Part shown: piece by piece, positions 8,083 through 16,344 of the stretch
Numbering within the stretch: position 1 is the stretch's first letter
How the letters are laid out: each line of letters opens with the position of its first letter
Origin: Cohnella baijiui
GTDB taxonomy: Bacteria > Bacillota > Bacilli > Paenibacillales > Paenibacillaceae
Assembly (NCBI RefSeq): GCF_020731285.1
Contig: NZ_JAJFOW010000015.1
Location: 57,224 to 121,223, forward strand
Direction of reading: 5' to 3'
Length of the DNA: 64,000 nucleotides
Translations under genes and position numbers: made by a program
Notes under the pieces: model-generated
The model's input: only the letters and a program-made list of their open reading frames with translations
Told to the model about the DNA's origin: nothing
Databases searched by the model: none

Positions 8083-8850
8083 GTGGAAGAGCTGCTGCAA
8101 ACCGTCGTAGATAAACTCGACGGCGTGGATCGCAAGCTGGATCGCATGGAACATGCGTTTGGTCAAATGGAACATAGGTTCAATCATTTTGAACATAGGT
8201 TTGATCAAATGGAACATAGGTTTGATCAAATGGAACAGAAGTTGGATCAGGTGGAACATAAGGTTAGTCTGATGGAACCTAAGCTGGATCAGGTGGAACG
8301 TAAGGTTAGTCTGATGGAACCTAAGCTGGATCAGGTGGAACATAAGGTTAGTCTGATGGAACCTAAGCTGGATCAAGTGGAACGTAAGGTTAGTCTGATG
8401 GAACCTAAGCTGGATCAGGTGGAACGTAAGGTTAGTCTGATGGAACCTAAGCTGGATCAGGTGGAACATAAGGTTAGTCTGATGGAACCTAAGCTGGATC
8501 AGGTGGAACATAAGGTTAGTCTGATGGAACCTAAGCTGGATCAGGTGGAACATAAGGTTAGTCTGATGGAACCTAAGCTGGATCAGGTGGAACATAAGGT
8601 TAGTCTGATGGAACCTAAGCTGGATCAGGTGGAACATAAGGTTAGTCTGATGGAACCTAAGCTGGATCAGGTGGAACATAAGGTTAGTCTGATGGACAAG
8701 AAGTTGGATCGAGTGGAACAGAAATTGGATGCTACTTTCGAGCAGGTGGCTAAAAATACCGAACGTGACACGGCGCTCGGTGAGCTTGCCGCAACCGTCG
8801 AAGAGCACGGGACGGACATTAAGCTCCTGAAGAAGCTAGTGGCGCAGTGA
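8083..8850 (+). CDS. Coiled-coil protein built of 14-residue repeats
   Basis: A 255-residue, almost wholly helical protein. After an N-terminal part with heptad-like HRFDQMEHRFDQME units it contains eleven consecutive 14-residue repeats (KLDQVEHKVSLMEP), then a unique C-terminus. Two heptads per repeat predict one long coiled coil. There are no cysteines or membrane segments. The GTG start at 8083 is preceded by GGGGGTGAT. The C-terminal third (TALGELAATVEEHGTDIKLL) resembles small coiled-coil proteins common in bacilli. Function unknown; a spacer, scaffold or spore-coat role is a guess. Repeat number is likely to vary between strains. Confidence 0.75.
   Translation: MEELLQTVVDKLDGVDRKLDRMEHAFGQMEHRFNHFEHRFDQMEHRFDQMEQKLDQVEHKVSLMEPKLDQVERKVSLMEPKLDQVEHKVSLMEPKLDQVERKVSLMEPKLDQVERKVSLMEPKLDQVEHKVSLMEPKLDQVEHKVSLMEPKLDQVEHKVSLMEPKLDQVEHKVSLMEPKLDQVEHKVSLMEPKLDQVEHKVSLMDKKLDRVEQKLDATFEQVAKNTERDTALGELAATVEEHGTDIKLLKKLVAQ
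8239..8700 (+). repeat. 42-bp tandem repeat, 11 copies, inside the coiled-coil gene
   Basis: Unit length 42 bases (14 codons), eleven copies with only a few substitutions (mainly CAT/CGT giving His or Arg). Near-identity at DNA level points to recent expansion or homogenisation by slippage. The reverse strand is also free of stops throughout, which creates a spurious antisense frame. Confidence 0.95.
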
Positions 8851-8925
8851 AGCGAATGAATATCTCTAGGTGTAATCGAAAATGACTGCTGCCTTTTGTA
8901 GGCGACGGTCATTTCCTGTTTCTTA

Positions 8926-8947
8926 AGCGCCCTCAAGGCGCTTTTTT
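8926..8947 (+). terminator. Intrinsic terminator of the coiled-coil gene
   Basis: AGCGCC and GGCGCT pair around CTCAA, followed by six T on the + strand. It overlaps the last codons of the convergent ATP-grasp gene. A second hairpin nearby (AAATGAC near 8880 with GTCATTT near 8908) may serve the opposite strand. Confidence 0.8.
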
Positions 8948-9736
8948 GGCTTTGGCGCACTTCAGACAGTAGCGGCGGCCGTACGCCTTGCCGTACCGCA
9001 CGATCTTGCGGATGCTCGCCGGATCGTCCAGCTTGGCGAACGGGCAAGGATCGGGTCGCGTATTGACCTCGAGAATCCAGGGAGTCAAATTGCGGTCGAC
9101 GGCGATATCCAGGCCCAGCTCGTTCATGGCCGGATAGGTGCGGGCGAACGCGGCGGCGGTCCGCAGCGCGAGCCGTTCCATGCGGCGCAGAAGACTTTGC
9201 GCCCGAGCGCTCCCCGCGATCGGGCCCATCAGCCGGTCCGGGGAGAAGATCGTTCCGCCTTGGCTCCCGTTAGATACGATTTTGCCCGGGGGGGCGACGC
9301 GCGCCGCCGTTCCAGTGCATTCCCACCGCCGGGAGGGATTGCGCTGGACCATGACGCGAAAGTCGAACGGCCGACCCTCGTATCGCAAGGCGCGGACTCC
9401 CTGCTGAATCAGGTAGCGCCGGCTGCCGATCTCGACGCGGAGCGAACCATACATCGCTTGGAGGGAACCGAACCGGCATATCCGCTCGCCGCTCTGATAG
9501 CGATAGCCCCCGTCCCGTTGCTCCACCCGAATGACGCCGATCCCCTGTGATCCCGTATCCGGTTTCGCGTAGACCATCCCATGCCGATCCAGCATCGCCC
9601 GAAGCCGTTCGCGGCTGAACGGCTCCGTCGCAGGCACCCGCCTGGCCAGCTCCGGGTCGCCCAGCAGCACTTTCGTCTTGAGCAGTTTGCTGGAAACCGC
9701 CGTTTTGCCGTTTTCGTTTACGCCGTTTTTATTCAT
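8933..9736 (-). CDS. YheC/YheD-like ATP-grasp protein
   Basis: A 267-residue protein of the ATP-grasp fold as in the spore-coat-associated YheC/YheD proteins. Visible features: MVYAKPDTGSQGIGVIRVEQ (nucleotide-binding loop), FDFRVMVQRNPSRRWECTG, and the C-terminal metal/ATP motif GLDIAVDRNLTPWILEVNTR. A lysine/cysteine-rich tail (YCLKCAKAKKAP) ends the protein. The start at 9736 has GGAGG about 12 bases upstream; the frame is open far beyond it but is not protein-like there. It is divergent from the diaminopropionate-type operon. ATP-grasp enzymes usually form amide bonds, so a role with that operon is possible, but the family is also common as a stand-alone gene. Confidence 0.8.
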   Translation of the reverse strand: MNKNGVNENGKTAVSSKLLKTKVLLGDPELARRVPATEPFSRERLRAMLDRHGMVYAKPDTGSQGIGVIRVEQRDGGYRYQSGERICRFGSLQAMYGSLRVEIGSRRYLIQQGVRALRYEGRPFDFRVMVQRNPSRRWECTGTAARVAPPGKIVSNGSQGGTIFSPDRLMGPIAGSARAQSLLRRMERLALRTAAAFARTYPAMNELGLDIAVDRNLTPWILEVNTRPDPCPFAKLDDPASIRKIVRYGKAYGRRYCLKCAKAKKAP

Positions 9737-9970
9737 TTCGGATGTCCGCCTCCGGTATCCGTTCCTAGGTTGGTGTCTATCATCATACGAAGCTGCAGCT
9801 CCGCTTGACATCACCGGGCATCCGCCTCGCCATTCGTTGCGCGTCGGATCGCTTTGCCGGCCCGGCCGCACGAGGACGGGCAAGCGGGCATATGATGCCA
9901 CATAGAGATAGGCGATCCGGCAAGAGCGGTTCGAGCGGTCGGACGAGATGGCGCGAGAGAGGGTGGAGCG

Positions 9971-11209
9971 GTGCTGACGGCGTGGAAGGAATGGATCGAT
10001 CGGACGGGGCGGCGATTCCCCTGGTATCGGCGGCTGCTCGACGAGCAAGTTGGCCGAAGCGGAGGTGGGACGGCAGCCGGGCTGTCCCAGGAGCGACTGC
10101 CGCTGCTGACCGCTTCTTTGCTGGAGGCGCACTATTACACGGAGGCCAATCCGCTGGCGCAGCGCGCGGATCACCGCCGCTACCGGACCTCGGGCACCAG
10201 CACCGGACGGCGCAAGACGATCTACTATTCCGAGCGCGACGAGGAGGCCTACCTGCGAATTAAGCGGGAAGTGTTTCGCGCCATTCTCGGCCCGATCGAC
10301 TATCGGACGGCCGTTTCCGATCTGGGGACGGGCCATGCGGAGGCGACGGCGGCGGAGGTATTCCGCGGCCTGGGGATGACCGCCCATACGCTCCCGTTCC
10401 GTCTTCCGATCGAAGGGCATATCGAAGCGCTCGCACGGATTCGGCCCGAAGTGCTGTATACGATGCCTTCGATACTGGATCGCATTCTGCAGACCGCGGA
10501 GGACCCGGCTGCGTTCGGCATCCGGCAGGTCATCCTGGTCGGGGAGACGGCCTCGCGGGCGTGGTGCAGCCGGGTGGCCGAGCGGCTCGATATCGCGCCG
10601 GAGCGGATCGCGGACACTTACGGCTCCATCGAGATCGGAACGATCGCCTATTACGCCCATGAACATGGGCGATACTTGTTCGCGGACGGCATCGTCGCCG
10701 AAGGGATCGGAGTGGAAGAGCTAGGGGAGGCGTACGAGCCGCTGGCCGGGGAAAGCGAGCGGGTGCTCGTCCTGTCCTCGACGGCGAGGGAGGCGTTCCC
10801 TGCGTTGCGTTATGTCACTTACGACGTCGTGCGCGATTTGCGCCCCATTCTGGCGGGCGGGGAGCTGCGAATGAGCTTTCGGAACGTCGCGAGGCGCATC
10901 GGACCGGAGCTGAAGCATGGCGAAAAGATCAGCATCTACGACATCGAAGATGCGGTTTACCGCCATCTGCGCGAGGCGGCCGTCCGCGTGCGCGTCCTCG
11001 GCCGCTGCTTGCGCGTTTGCTTGCAAAGCCCGGCGCCCATCGGAGAGGAGAACCTCTCGCGCATTCGCCGGCAGATCGAGGATGCCGTCCCGGAGATCGG
11101 ACAGATGATTCGAGGCGGCCTGCTGGCCGGCATCGAGGTCGTGCAGGAGGCAACCGACGATACGCTGGACGGCGACATCGTCAAACGCAAAAAAATCTTC
11201 TACGCCTAA
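9971..11209 (+). CDS. PaaK-like adenylate-forming enzyme
   Basis: A 412-residue member of the phenylacetate-CoA ligase/CapK branch of AMP-forming enzymes, which activate a carboxylic acid as acyl-AMP. Evidence: the phosphate-binding loop YRTSGTSTGRRKTIYYSE, the aromatic/acidic motif DTYGSIEIGTIAYYAHEHG and the C-terminal core FRNVARRIGPELKHGEKISI. The GTG start at 9971 follows GAGAGGGTGGAG. It is the first gene of a three-gene operon with SbnA- and SbnB-like enzymes, 12 bases before the next gene. It probably activates an acid for coupling to the diaminopropionate or its precursor; substrate and acceptor are unknown. Confidence 0.8.
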   Translation: MLTAWKEWIDRTGRRFPWYRRLLDEQVGRSGGGTAAGLSQERLPLLTASLLEAHYYTEANPLAQRADHRRYRTSGTSTGRRKTIYYSERDEEAYLRIKREVFRAILGPIDYRTAVSDLGTGHAEATAAEVFRGLGMTAHTLPFRLPIEGHIEALARIRPEVLYTMPSILDRILQTAEDPAAFGIRQVILVGETASRAWCSRVAERLDIAPERIADTYGSIEIGTIAYYAHEHGRYLFADGIVAEGIGVEELGEAYEPLAGESERVLVLSSTAREAFPALRYVTYDVVRDLRPILAGGELRMSFRNVARRIGPELKHGEKISIYDIEDAVYRHLREAAVRVRVLGRCLRVCLQSPAPIGEENLSRIRRQIEDAVPEIGQMIRGGLLAGIEVVQEATDDTLDGDIVKRKKIFYA

Positions 11210-11221
11210 GGAAGGATTCGA

Positions 11222-12217
11222 ATGAAGCTGGATGGGGGCATCACGTTGGCGATCGGCGGAACGCCGCTGGTTCGGCTGGAGCGGCTGTTCGGTCAGGCGC
11301 CGTTTGCGGTATACGGCAAGCTGGAGGGGATGAATCCGGGCGGCAGCGCCAAGGACCGGCCCGCGCTACATATGCTGCGCGAAGCGATCCGGCGCGGCGA
11401 TGTGACGAAGCGGAGCGTCGTCGTCGAGTCGAGTTCGGGCAACTTGGCCATCAGCTTGGCTCAGCTGTGCCGGTATTTGGGCATCCGGTTCGTTTGCGTC
11501 GTCGATCCGCGGACGACCGATCAGCACCTGCGCATCGTCCGGGGCTTCGGCGGCGAGATCGAGATGGTCAAGGAGCCGGATGCTGAGACCGGCGAATTTT
11601 TGCCCGCGCGGATTCGCAGGGTTCGGGAGCTACTGGCCGAAATCCCGGGCGCCTATTGGACAAATCAGTACGGCAATCCGGATAACGCGGCGGCGCACCG
11701 GGAGACGATGCGCGAGATTGAAGCGCGGCTCGGGCCGATCGACTACCTGATCTGCGGCGTCAGCTCCTGCGGGACGATCCGCGGCTGTGCGGACGAGATC
11801 CGGGCGCGAGGCTGGCCGACGAAGGTCGTCGCAGTCGACGCCGAGGGCAGCATTCTGTTCGGCGGGCCGAGCGGCAAGCGCCGCTTCCCGGGGCTCGGCG
11901 CCGCGATCGTGCCGGACCTGCACCGGGAGGCGATCGCCGATCTCGTGGTCAAGGTGTCCGACGAGGCGTGCGTGCTTGGCTGCCGGGCGCTCTTGCGGCA
12001 CGAAGCCATCCTGGCCGGCGCCTCCTCCGGCGGGGTGATCGCCGCGATTTGGCAGCTTCGTGACGTGATCCCGCCGGGAGCGGTCTGCGCGGCGATTCTC
12101 CCCGATCGGGGCGAGCGCTACCTCGATACGGCGTTTAACGACGAATGGGTGAGGCGCGAGCTGGCGTGCGAGCCGGAAGCAGAACCGGAGATGACGGGCG
12201 CAGCGTTGGAAGGGTAG
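11222..12217 (+). CDS. sbnA: SbnA-like PLP enzyme, diaminopropionate biosynthesis
   Basis: A 331-residue cysteine-synthase-fold enzyme. The start GGTPLVRLERLF, the PLP lysine in NPGGSAKDRP (Lys44) and the phosphate-binding SSSGNLAISLAQ are all present. The NPGGSAKDRPA form and the partner gene match SbnA, which joins O-phosphoserine and glutamate into N-(1-amino-1-carboxy-2-ethyl)-glutamate, rather than housekeeping CysK. Located between the PaaK-like and SbnB-like genes in one operon. The family is secure; the exact reaction is inferred from the SbnA/SbnB pairing known in staphyloferrin B biosynthesis. Confidence 0.82.
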   Translation: MKLDGGITLAIGGTPLVRLERLFGQAPFAVYGKLEGMNPGGSAKDRPALHMLREAIRRGDVTKRSVVVESSSGNLAISLAQLCRYLGIRFVCVVDPRTTDQHLRIVRGFGGEIEMVKEPDAETGEFLPARIRRVRELLAEIPGAYWTNQYGNPDNAAAHRETMREIEARLGPIDYLICGVSSCGTIRGCADEIRARGWPTKVVAVDAEGSILFGGPSGKRRFPGLGAAIVPDLHREAIADLVVKVSDEACVLGCRALLRHEAILAGASSGGVIAAIWQLRDVIPPGAVCAAILPDRGERYLDTAFNDEWVRRELACEPEAEPEMTGAALEG

Positions 12218-12257
12218 CGACGCCGAGCGCGGAGCCGGGAGGAACGGAGGGAGCGCG

Positions 12258-13238
12258 ATGATGGATCTGCACGACGGTCATATTCGCGACATCGGAATCG
12301 ATTGGCCGCGGCTCGTCCGGATCGTGGAAGAGACCGTGCGGACGAGGGAAGCGGGCGAATATGCCAGTCCGCTGAAGTCCTATTTGCGTTTCGGCGATCC
12401 GGCGAACCGGATCATCGCGACGCCAGCCTACGTGGGCGGGGAGACCGCGCTGGCGGGCATCAAGTGGGTGGCGAGCTTCCCCGGCAATCTCCGACGCGAC
12501 CTGCCGCGGGCGAACAATACGATTCTCCTGAACGATCCCGAGACGGGCCGCCTCCTCGCCGTGCTCCGGAGCAACCTGCTGAACGGCCTGCGGGCCGCCG
12601 CCGTCAGCGGGCTCGCGCTTCGCAACTACGCGGACGTCAGGCAGCCGGAGGAGATGCGGCTCGGCATCATCGGCTGGGGGCCGATCGGCCGGCTGCACCT
12701 GGAGATGGCCGCGGAGCTGCTGGGCAGCCGATTAACGAAAGTGATGCTGTACGATCTGCAAGCGATCGACCCCGCCTCCGTCCCCGAGGAACTTCGCGAA
12801 AGGACGGAGGCGGTACCCGACTGGCGCACGCTGTACCGGGATTCGAATGCGATCGCGACCTGCACCGTGCCGGCCGAGCGCTATATCGACGAGCCTCCGC
12901 CGGCGGGCGCGCTGCTGCTGAACGTCTCGCTGCGAGACTACCGGCCCGAGAGCGTGGCGGCGGTGAAGAATGTCATCGTAGACGACTGGCGGGAGGTATG
13001 CCGGGAGAATACCGACATCGAGCAGCTTCACCTGCGCTACGGCTTGGCCGAATCGGATGTATTTACCCTCGCCGATCTCGTGTGCGGGAACGAAGCGGAA
13101 GCCATCGGAAGCGCGGATCAGCCGGTGTTTTTCAACCCGATGGGACTCGGCATTTTCGATATCGCGATTGCCGGACATTACTATCGGGAGGCGCTCCGGT
13201 TGGGCGCGGGCGTCGTGCTGGCCGATGGCGACCGCTAG
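12258..13238 (+). CDS. sbnB: SbnB-like dehydrogenase (ornithine cyclodeaminase family)
   Basis: A 326-residue NAD-dependent enzyme of the ornithine cyclodeaminase/mu-crystallin family. The N-terminal part (PLKSYLRFGDPANRIIATPA; GIKWVASFPGN; ILLNDPETGRLLAV) matches SbnB closely, and the Rossmann motif LGIIGWGPIGRLH lies near residue 135. SbnB oxidatively cleaves the SbnA product to L-2,3-diaminopropionate and 2-oxoglutarate. GGAACGGAGGGAG precedes the ATG. It is the last gene of the operon and is convergent with a lipoprotein gene. There is no siderophore synthetase or exporter in the window, so the end product is unknown. Confidence 0.82.
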   Translation: MMDLHDGHIRDIGIDWPRLVRIVEETVRTREAGEYASPLKSYLRFGDPANRIIATPAYVGGETALAGIKWVASFPGNLRRDLPRANNTILLNDPETGRLLAVLRSNLLNGLRAAAVSGLALRNYADVRQPEEMRLGIIGWGPIGRLHLEMAAELLGSRLTKVMLYDLQAIDPASVPEELRERTEAVPDWRTLYRDSNAIATCTVPAERYIDEPPPAGALLLNVSLRDYRPESVAAVKNVIVDDWREVCRENTDIEQLHLRYGLAESDVFTLADLVCGNEAEAIGSADQPVFFNPMGLGIFDIAIAGHYYREALRLGAGVVLADGDR

Positions 13239-13253
13239 ACGGAGGCTGATGAA

Positions 13254-13859
13254 TCATGGGATCAGGTGAAAGATGCGAATCTGTGTCAGGATTCCGTCCG
13301 CCACCTCAAATTGAACGTAGTTGTATTGCCGATCATCCGCGATCTGGTAGGCGCCGTTCATCGGGTCCGTCCGGCCGTCGAGTGCCAGTTGGATATCCGG
13401 GTAGACGGCCTGAAGGTCGGAGAGACGATCCCCTATTTGAACCCCGGCAGGTGTCCGATATGCGTCGGACGTGACGGTCATCGTCATGAGCCAGTATTGG
13501 GGCGTTTCGCCGGGCGGCGCGAACATCTCGATTTCCAGACCGGGATAGCGGACGGTCTTCACCTTCGAACCGGTAAACCCGTCTCCCTGCAGGTCCTTCG
13601 TTTCTTCGGAGACGGGCGGGCCGAGCAGCGACGCGAGGTCGATCTTGCTTTCCCGATCTTTCAGCGAGACGACCTGATCCCCGAGCGACAAGGAAAAAGC
13701 GGAAGGCGGAGTCGGAGCGGGGGAGATTTCCGGCGACGGGGAGGGACTGGCTGTTTGAATGGGGGTGAAGCTCGGTTCCTCGATGGCGGCGTTGCCGGAG
13801 CAAGCGCAGAGCGTCAGCAGGAGAAGAAGAAGGGGCCAAGCCCGGTTTCGTGCAATCAA
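13254..13859 (-). CDS. Lipoprotein of unknown function
   Basis: A 201-residue secreted lipoprotein. A leucine-rich signal peptide ends in LCAC (Cys20), followed by a Ser/Pro linker (ASPSPSPEISPAPTPP). The globular part (VSLKDRESKIDLASLLGPPV; GVQIGDRLSDLQAVYPDIQL) resembles beta-rich lipoproteins found across Paenibacillus. The TTG at 13859 is chosen because AAAGGAG lies nine bases upstream and the protein then starts directly with the signal peptide; an ATG at 13895 lacks a ribosome binding site. Function unknown. Confidence 0.75.
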   Translation of the reverse strand: MIARNRAWPLLLLLLTLCACSGNAAIEEPSFTPIQTASPSPSPEISPAPTPPSAFSLSLGDQVVSLKDRESKIDLASLLGPPVSEETKDLQGDGFTGSKVKTVRYPGLEIEMFAPPGETPQYWLMTMTVTSDAYRTPAGVQIGDRLSDLQAVYPDIQLALDGRTDPMNGAYQIADDRQYNYVQFEVADGILTQIRIFHLIP

Positions 13860-13947
13860 CGGGGTGCACTCCTTTGCGTGTTGTGATTCTTCCATTTTTT
13901 AGACGAATCCAAGGAAGCAAGGTTGCACGATGAATGGAATCGGGGCT

Positions 13948-13977
13948 TTGACATTTGTTGGATGGTTGGATTAGCAT
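13948..13977 (+). promoter_or_regulatory. Sigma-A-like promoter
   Basis: TTGACA (13948-13953), 18-base spacer, TAGCAT (13972-13977). It lies about 115 bases upstream of the SRPBCC gene and points at it. Confidence 0.5.
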
Positions 13978-14093
13978 GAGGAAAGGAACGGAAGCGAAGG
14001 CTTGCATCGCGCTGTTTGTGAAGACGCCGATGCCGCGGCCGCCGTGCGGCGGACAAGCTTGAGCCGGGAACTAACGGGAGGAGCGTGGATGGG

Positions 14094-14510
14094 ATGAAGG
14101 GACAGACGGCTGCGGCCGGATTCCAGGTCGGCGTCCGGCGGACGTATCCGATTTCGCAGACGGAGGCGTGGGACCTGCTGTTTTCTCCGGAGGGTCTTCG
14201 TCTATGGCTGGGAGAGCTGCCGGCTCTCGAGCTCGAGAAGGGATACCGATACGAGACGCTGGAAGGGACGACGGGCGAGCTCCGCGTGGTCAACCCGCCC
14301 GAGCATATTCGGCTTACCTGGCAGCCGAAGGGATGGGGGCAGCCGTCGACGCTGCAGATTCGTTTCCTCCCGAGCACATCCGGACCGGACCGGACAACAA
14401 TCAGCTTTCATCAGGAAAAGCTGTCCGACGCCCATGCCCGAGAGGCCATGAAGAGCCGCTGGGAAGAGACGTCGGCGATAATCGCTGACAGGGTGGCGAA
14501 ACGCGCTTAA
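14094..14510 (+). CDS. SRPBCC / AHSA1-like domain protein
   Basis: A 138-residue protein of the Bet v1-like START fold (AHSA1 group). Typical features are the N-terminal strand VRRTYPISQTEAWDLLFSPE, the GLRLWLGELP turn and the C-terminal helix HAREAMKSRWEETSAIIAD. These proteins bind hydrophobic ligands or act as co-chaperones; no specific role can be assigned. The ATG at 14094 is preferred over the GTG at 14085 because GGGAGGAG is 11 bases upstream of it. A terminator follows at 14585. Confidence 0.75.
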   Translation: MKGQTAAAGFQVGVRRTYPISQTEAWDLLFSPEGLRLWLGELPALELEKGYRYETLEGTTGELRVVNPPEHIRLTWQPKGWGQPSTLQIRFLPSTSGPDRTTISFHQEKLSDAHAREAMKSRWEETSAIIADRVAKRA

Positions 14511-14584
14511 AGCGAGAGGGAGAGAGTCGAACCGTACGGAGTGCGTACGAGGTTTTACATCATCTGAATAAGAAGAATCGCTTT

Positions 14585-14611
14585 AAAGTCGGCATTCAAG
14601 CCGGCTTTTTC
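14585..14611 (+). terminator. Intrinsic terminator
   Basis: AGTCGGC pairs with GCCGGCT around a short loop, followed by TTTTTC. It ends the SRPBCC transcription unit. The remaining ~150 bases before the MarR gene show no convincing feature. Confidence 0.75.
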
Positions 14612-14763
14612 TTATTTCTATGGGGGAACTCGATATCCCTAGATCATGGTGCCGAAAAACCCATGCCTGTCGTTGCAACACCAAGCGCTCGAAGCAATCC
14701 CAATTCATATGGACCTGCTTGATGCGATTCACCGCATGAACTGACGCGGAGAAGATCGAGCAT

Positions 14764-15276
14764 TCACAGGCCAGTATGACGTCTCCCCCGCAAACGTTTT
14801 GGCCCCTTATCTTGGCTTTGCTCCGCATGTTCCGTCACGGAGAGGGAGTTTGCTATTTGCGCAAGGGTCGCAAGAAATGTCTCCATTTCGTTCTTGCCAA
14901 CAAGCTGAGCCCATTCTTCCTGAAGACCGAGGACTGAAGTCCGCGCTTCGCGGTAGGCCGACCAGCCACGTTCGCTGAACTGGATGATTGTAGCGCGCCC
15001 ATCGTTTGCGTCAGGTACGCGTTCAACATACCCCTGCTGCTGCAAATAATCTACCAGATAGTTTACCGAAGCTTTCGTGATTCCTGCGCGGTCGGCGAGC
15101 TTGCTGATGTGGAGCCCGTGAGGGACGAGATTTCTGAAGATGGACAGGTGGGCGGGACGGATATCCTCAAAGCCGGCTTGATGGAGTGCTGTGAGGATTC
15201 GGTTGAGGGTGGCCTGCAAGATGGTGTTGATATGCTGGCCGAGCAAGGGATTTTGAAGCTCGTGATTCGTCGTCAT
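14764..15276 (-). CDS. MarR family transcriptional regulator
   Basis: A 170-residue winged-helix repressor. The recognition region HISKLADRAGITKASVNYLV, the wing QQGYVERVPDANDGRATIIQ and the flanking dimerisation helices are all present. GGAGGAAAATTGG precedes the ATG. It is divergent from a SnoaL-like gene, and the 110-base intergenic region holds a 14-bp inverted repeat that is the likely operator, so it probably represses itself and its neighbour until a small molecule binds. The local base composition is AT-richer than the surroundings. Confidence 0.88.
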   Translation of the reverse strand: MTTNHELQNPLLGQHINTILQATLNRILTALHQAGFEDIRPAHLSIFRNLVPHGLHISKLADRAGITKASVNYLVDYLQQQGYVERVPDANDGRATIIQFSERGWSAYREARTSVLGLQEEWAQLVGKNEMETFLATLAQIANSLSVTEHAEQSQDKGPKRLRGRRHTGL

Positions 15277-15304
15277 CCAATTTTCCTCCTGGCGCTTGAC
15301 AATT

Positions 15305-15359
15305 TAGTTTGATTTTCTTACTATTGTACCATAATCATTTTAGTTAGAAAATCAAACTA
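15305..15359. promoter_or_regulatory. MarR operator: 14-bp inverted repeat in divergent promoter
   Basis: TAGTTTGATTTTCT (15305-15318) is repeated exactly in inverse at 15346-15359. For the rightward gene TTGATT, a 17-base spacer and TAATCA form a promoter between the arms. Placement between the divergent MarR and SnoaL-like genes supports repression of both. Confidence 0.75.
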
Positions 15360-15386
15360 TTTTGAGATGAAGGATGGTGTGCAGTG

Positions 15387-15830
15387 ATGTCGGTTACGGA
15401 GAACAAAGCGATTGTGAGACGTTGGGTGGATGAAGTGCTCAATAAGTACAATCTGGATGTACTGGAAAGTATGGTTGCTCCGGATGTGATCAATCATGCT
15501 GTACCGGTTGCTGAGATGCGTTTTGGCTTTGAAAATTTCAAACGAACGATTGGCGTACTGTTCGCGGCGTTTCCTGATCACCATATGGAAATTGAAGATA
15601 TGGGGGGAGAGGAGGATAAGGTGTGGTATCGCGGGACAAGGAGCGGGACGCATTTGGGACCGGGTCCGCTCCCGGGGATCGAGCCTTCCGGCAAGTATGT
15701 TGCCGTGCAGCATATCCACATTTTGCGCTTGGTGAATGGCAAGATCGCAGAACATTGGGCAATACGAGACGATCTCGGTTTTCTCCGGCAAATCGGTCTG
15801 TTACCCACGCCTGGACAGCGTTCGTCCTAA
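15387..15830 (+). CDS. SnoaL-like / ester cyclase family protein
   Basis: A 147-residue protein of the NTF2-like SnoaL/ester cyclase group. The family pattern is clear: an N-terminal helix with RRWVDEVLNKYNLDVLESMV, APDVINH, FPDHHMEIEDM, and the closing GKIAEHWAIRDDLGFLRQIG. These small alpha+beta barrels catalyse or bind polyketide-like or xenobiotic compounds. GAAGGATGG lies upstream of the ATG. It is divergent from the MarR gene, which probably regulates it. Confidence 0.82.
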   Translation: MSVTENKAIVRRWVDEVLNKYNLDVLESMVAPDVINHAVPVAEMRFGFENFKRTIGVLFAAFPDHHMEIEDMGGEEDKVWYRGTRSGTHLGPGPLPGIEPSGKYVAVQHIHILRLVNGKIAEHWAIRDDLGFLRQIGLLPTPGQRSS

Positions 15831-15848
15831 CTCGAAAGGAGTGTGTAT

Positions 15849-15998
15849 GTGCAAGATATGGAGAACAATGACCAAAAGGTAAATATGCACTATGGAAGGA
15901 CGGAGGTTTTGGCCGATGTCCGTGGAAAAGGATGCTGTCCGGCCATACACGATGGACCGTCTTACTCTACCCCCACGTACCTACAGTTAAAGAAGTAA
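15849..15998 (+). CDS. Possible 49-residue ORF
   Basis: A short reading frame 18 bases after the SnoaL-like gene with AAAGGAG about seven bases before a GTG (an ATG is three codons on). The peptide (ENNDQKVNMHYGRTEVLADV) is hydrophilic and looks like part of a larger protein rather than a complete one, so a truncated gene is as likely as a real small protein. Not recognised. Confidence 0.35.
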   Translation: MQDMENNDQKVNMHYGRTEVLADVRGKGCCPAIHDGPSYSTPTYLQLKK

Positions 15999-16344
15999 AA
16001 GGAAGAGAATTGTCGCTCGGCTCCGAGGAGCTCATACGCCGACGTCTTTCCGGAGAGATATCGGAAGCCAAATTCCTGATGTGTTGATCCCACGCGGCTC
16101 TTCCCATATGAAAACCGTCAAACTCCGTAAAATCAGTATTTGACTGACCCTAATAGAGCCAGCAGCAGCCATTGGACGAGAAAATAAAGTCATAGGCTGC
16201 CGCTGTTTTATTGAACTTCCTCGTTAGATCAATTCCACCCAGTTCAATACCCAGTAAAACGCATTCTTAACCCTCTCCAAAGTGATTTTTCCCTAGTCAT
16301 ATCTACCCTGAAAGAATCCCGTTATTTTGAAATCCCAAGATGGG
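15999..16344. other. Intergenic region with possible gene debris
   Basis: No intact gene. On the minus strand a stop-free stretch upstream of about 16000 reads FTEFDGFHMGRAAWDQHIRN and looks protein-like, but it has no start or ribosome binding site and changes frame after about 45 codons. The AT-rich composition fits the neighbouring genes. I read it as decayed coding sequence without a recognisable family. Confidence 0.3.
16160..16210 (+). terminator. Possible terminator hairpin
   Basis: CAGCAGCAGCC (16160-16170) pairs at 10 of 11 positions with GGCTGCCGCTG (16195-16205), then TTTTA. The 24-base loop is long for an intrinsic terminator. Confidence 0.4.

Noticed and set aside
7555..8100. 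Insertion sequence or transposase remnant
   Set aside because: No transposase motifs, terminal inverted repeats or target duplications were seen; the remnant reads as an ordinary broken gene.
8044..8808. Minus-strand frame with a repeated FHLIQLRFHQTNLM motif
   Set aside because: Complement of the 42-bp repeats in the coiled-coil gene; no start context, and the + strand has a good ribosome binding site and coherent heptads.
9737..10666. N-terminal extension of the ATP-grasp gene by about 310 codons
   Set aside because: The extension is antisense to the PaaK-like gene and not protein-like; the start at 9736 has a ribosome binding site and gives the normal size.
14583..14828. Minus-strand frame of 81 codons between the SRPBCC and MarR genes
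   Set aside because: No ribosome binding site, overlaps the MarR gene end and a terminator, and resembles no family I know.
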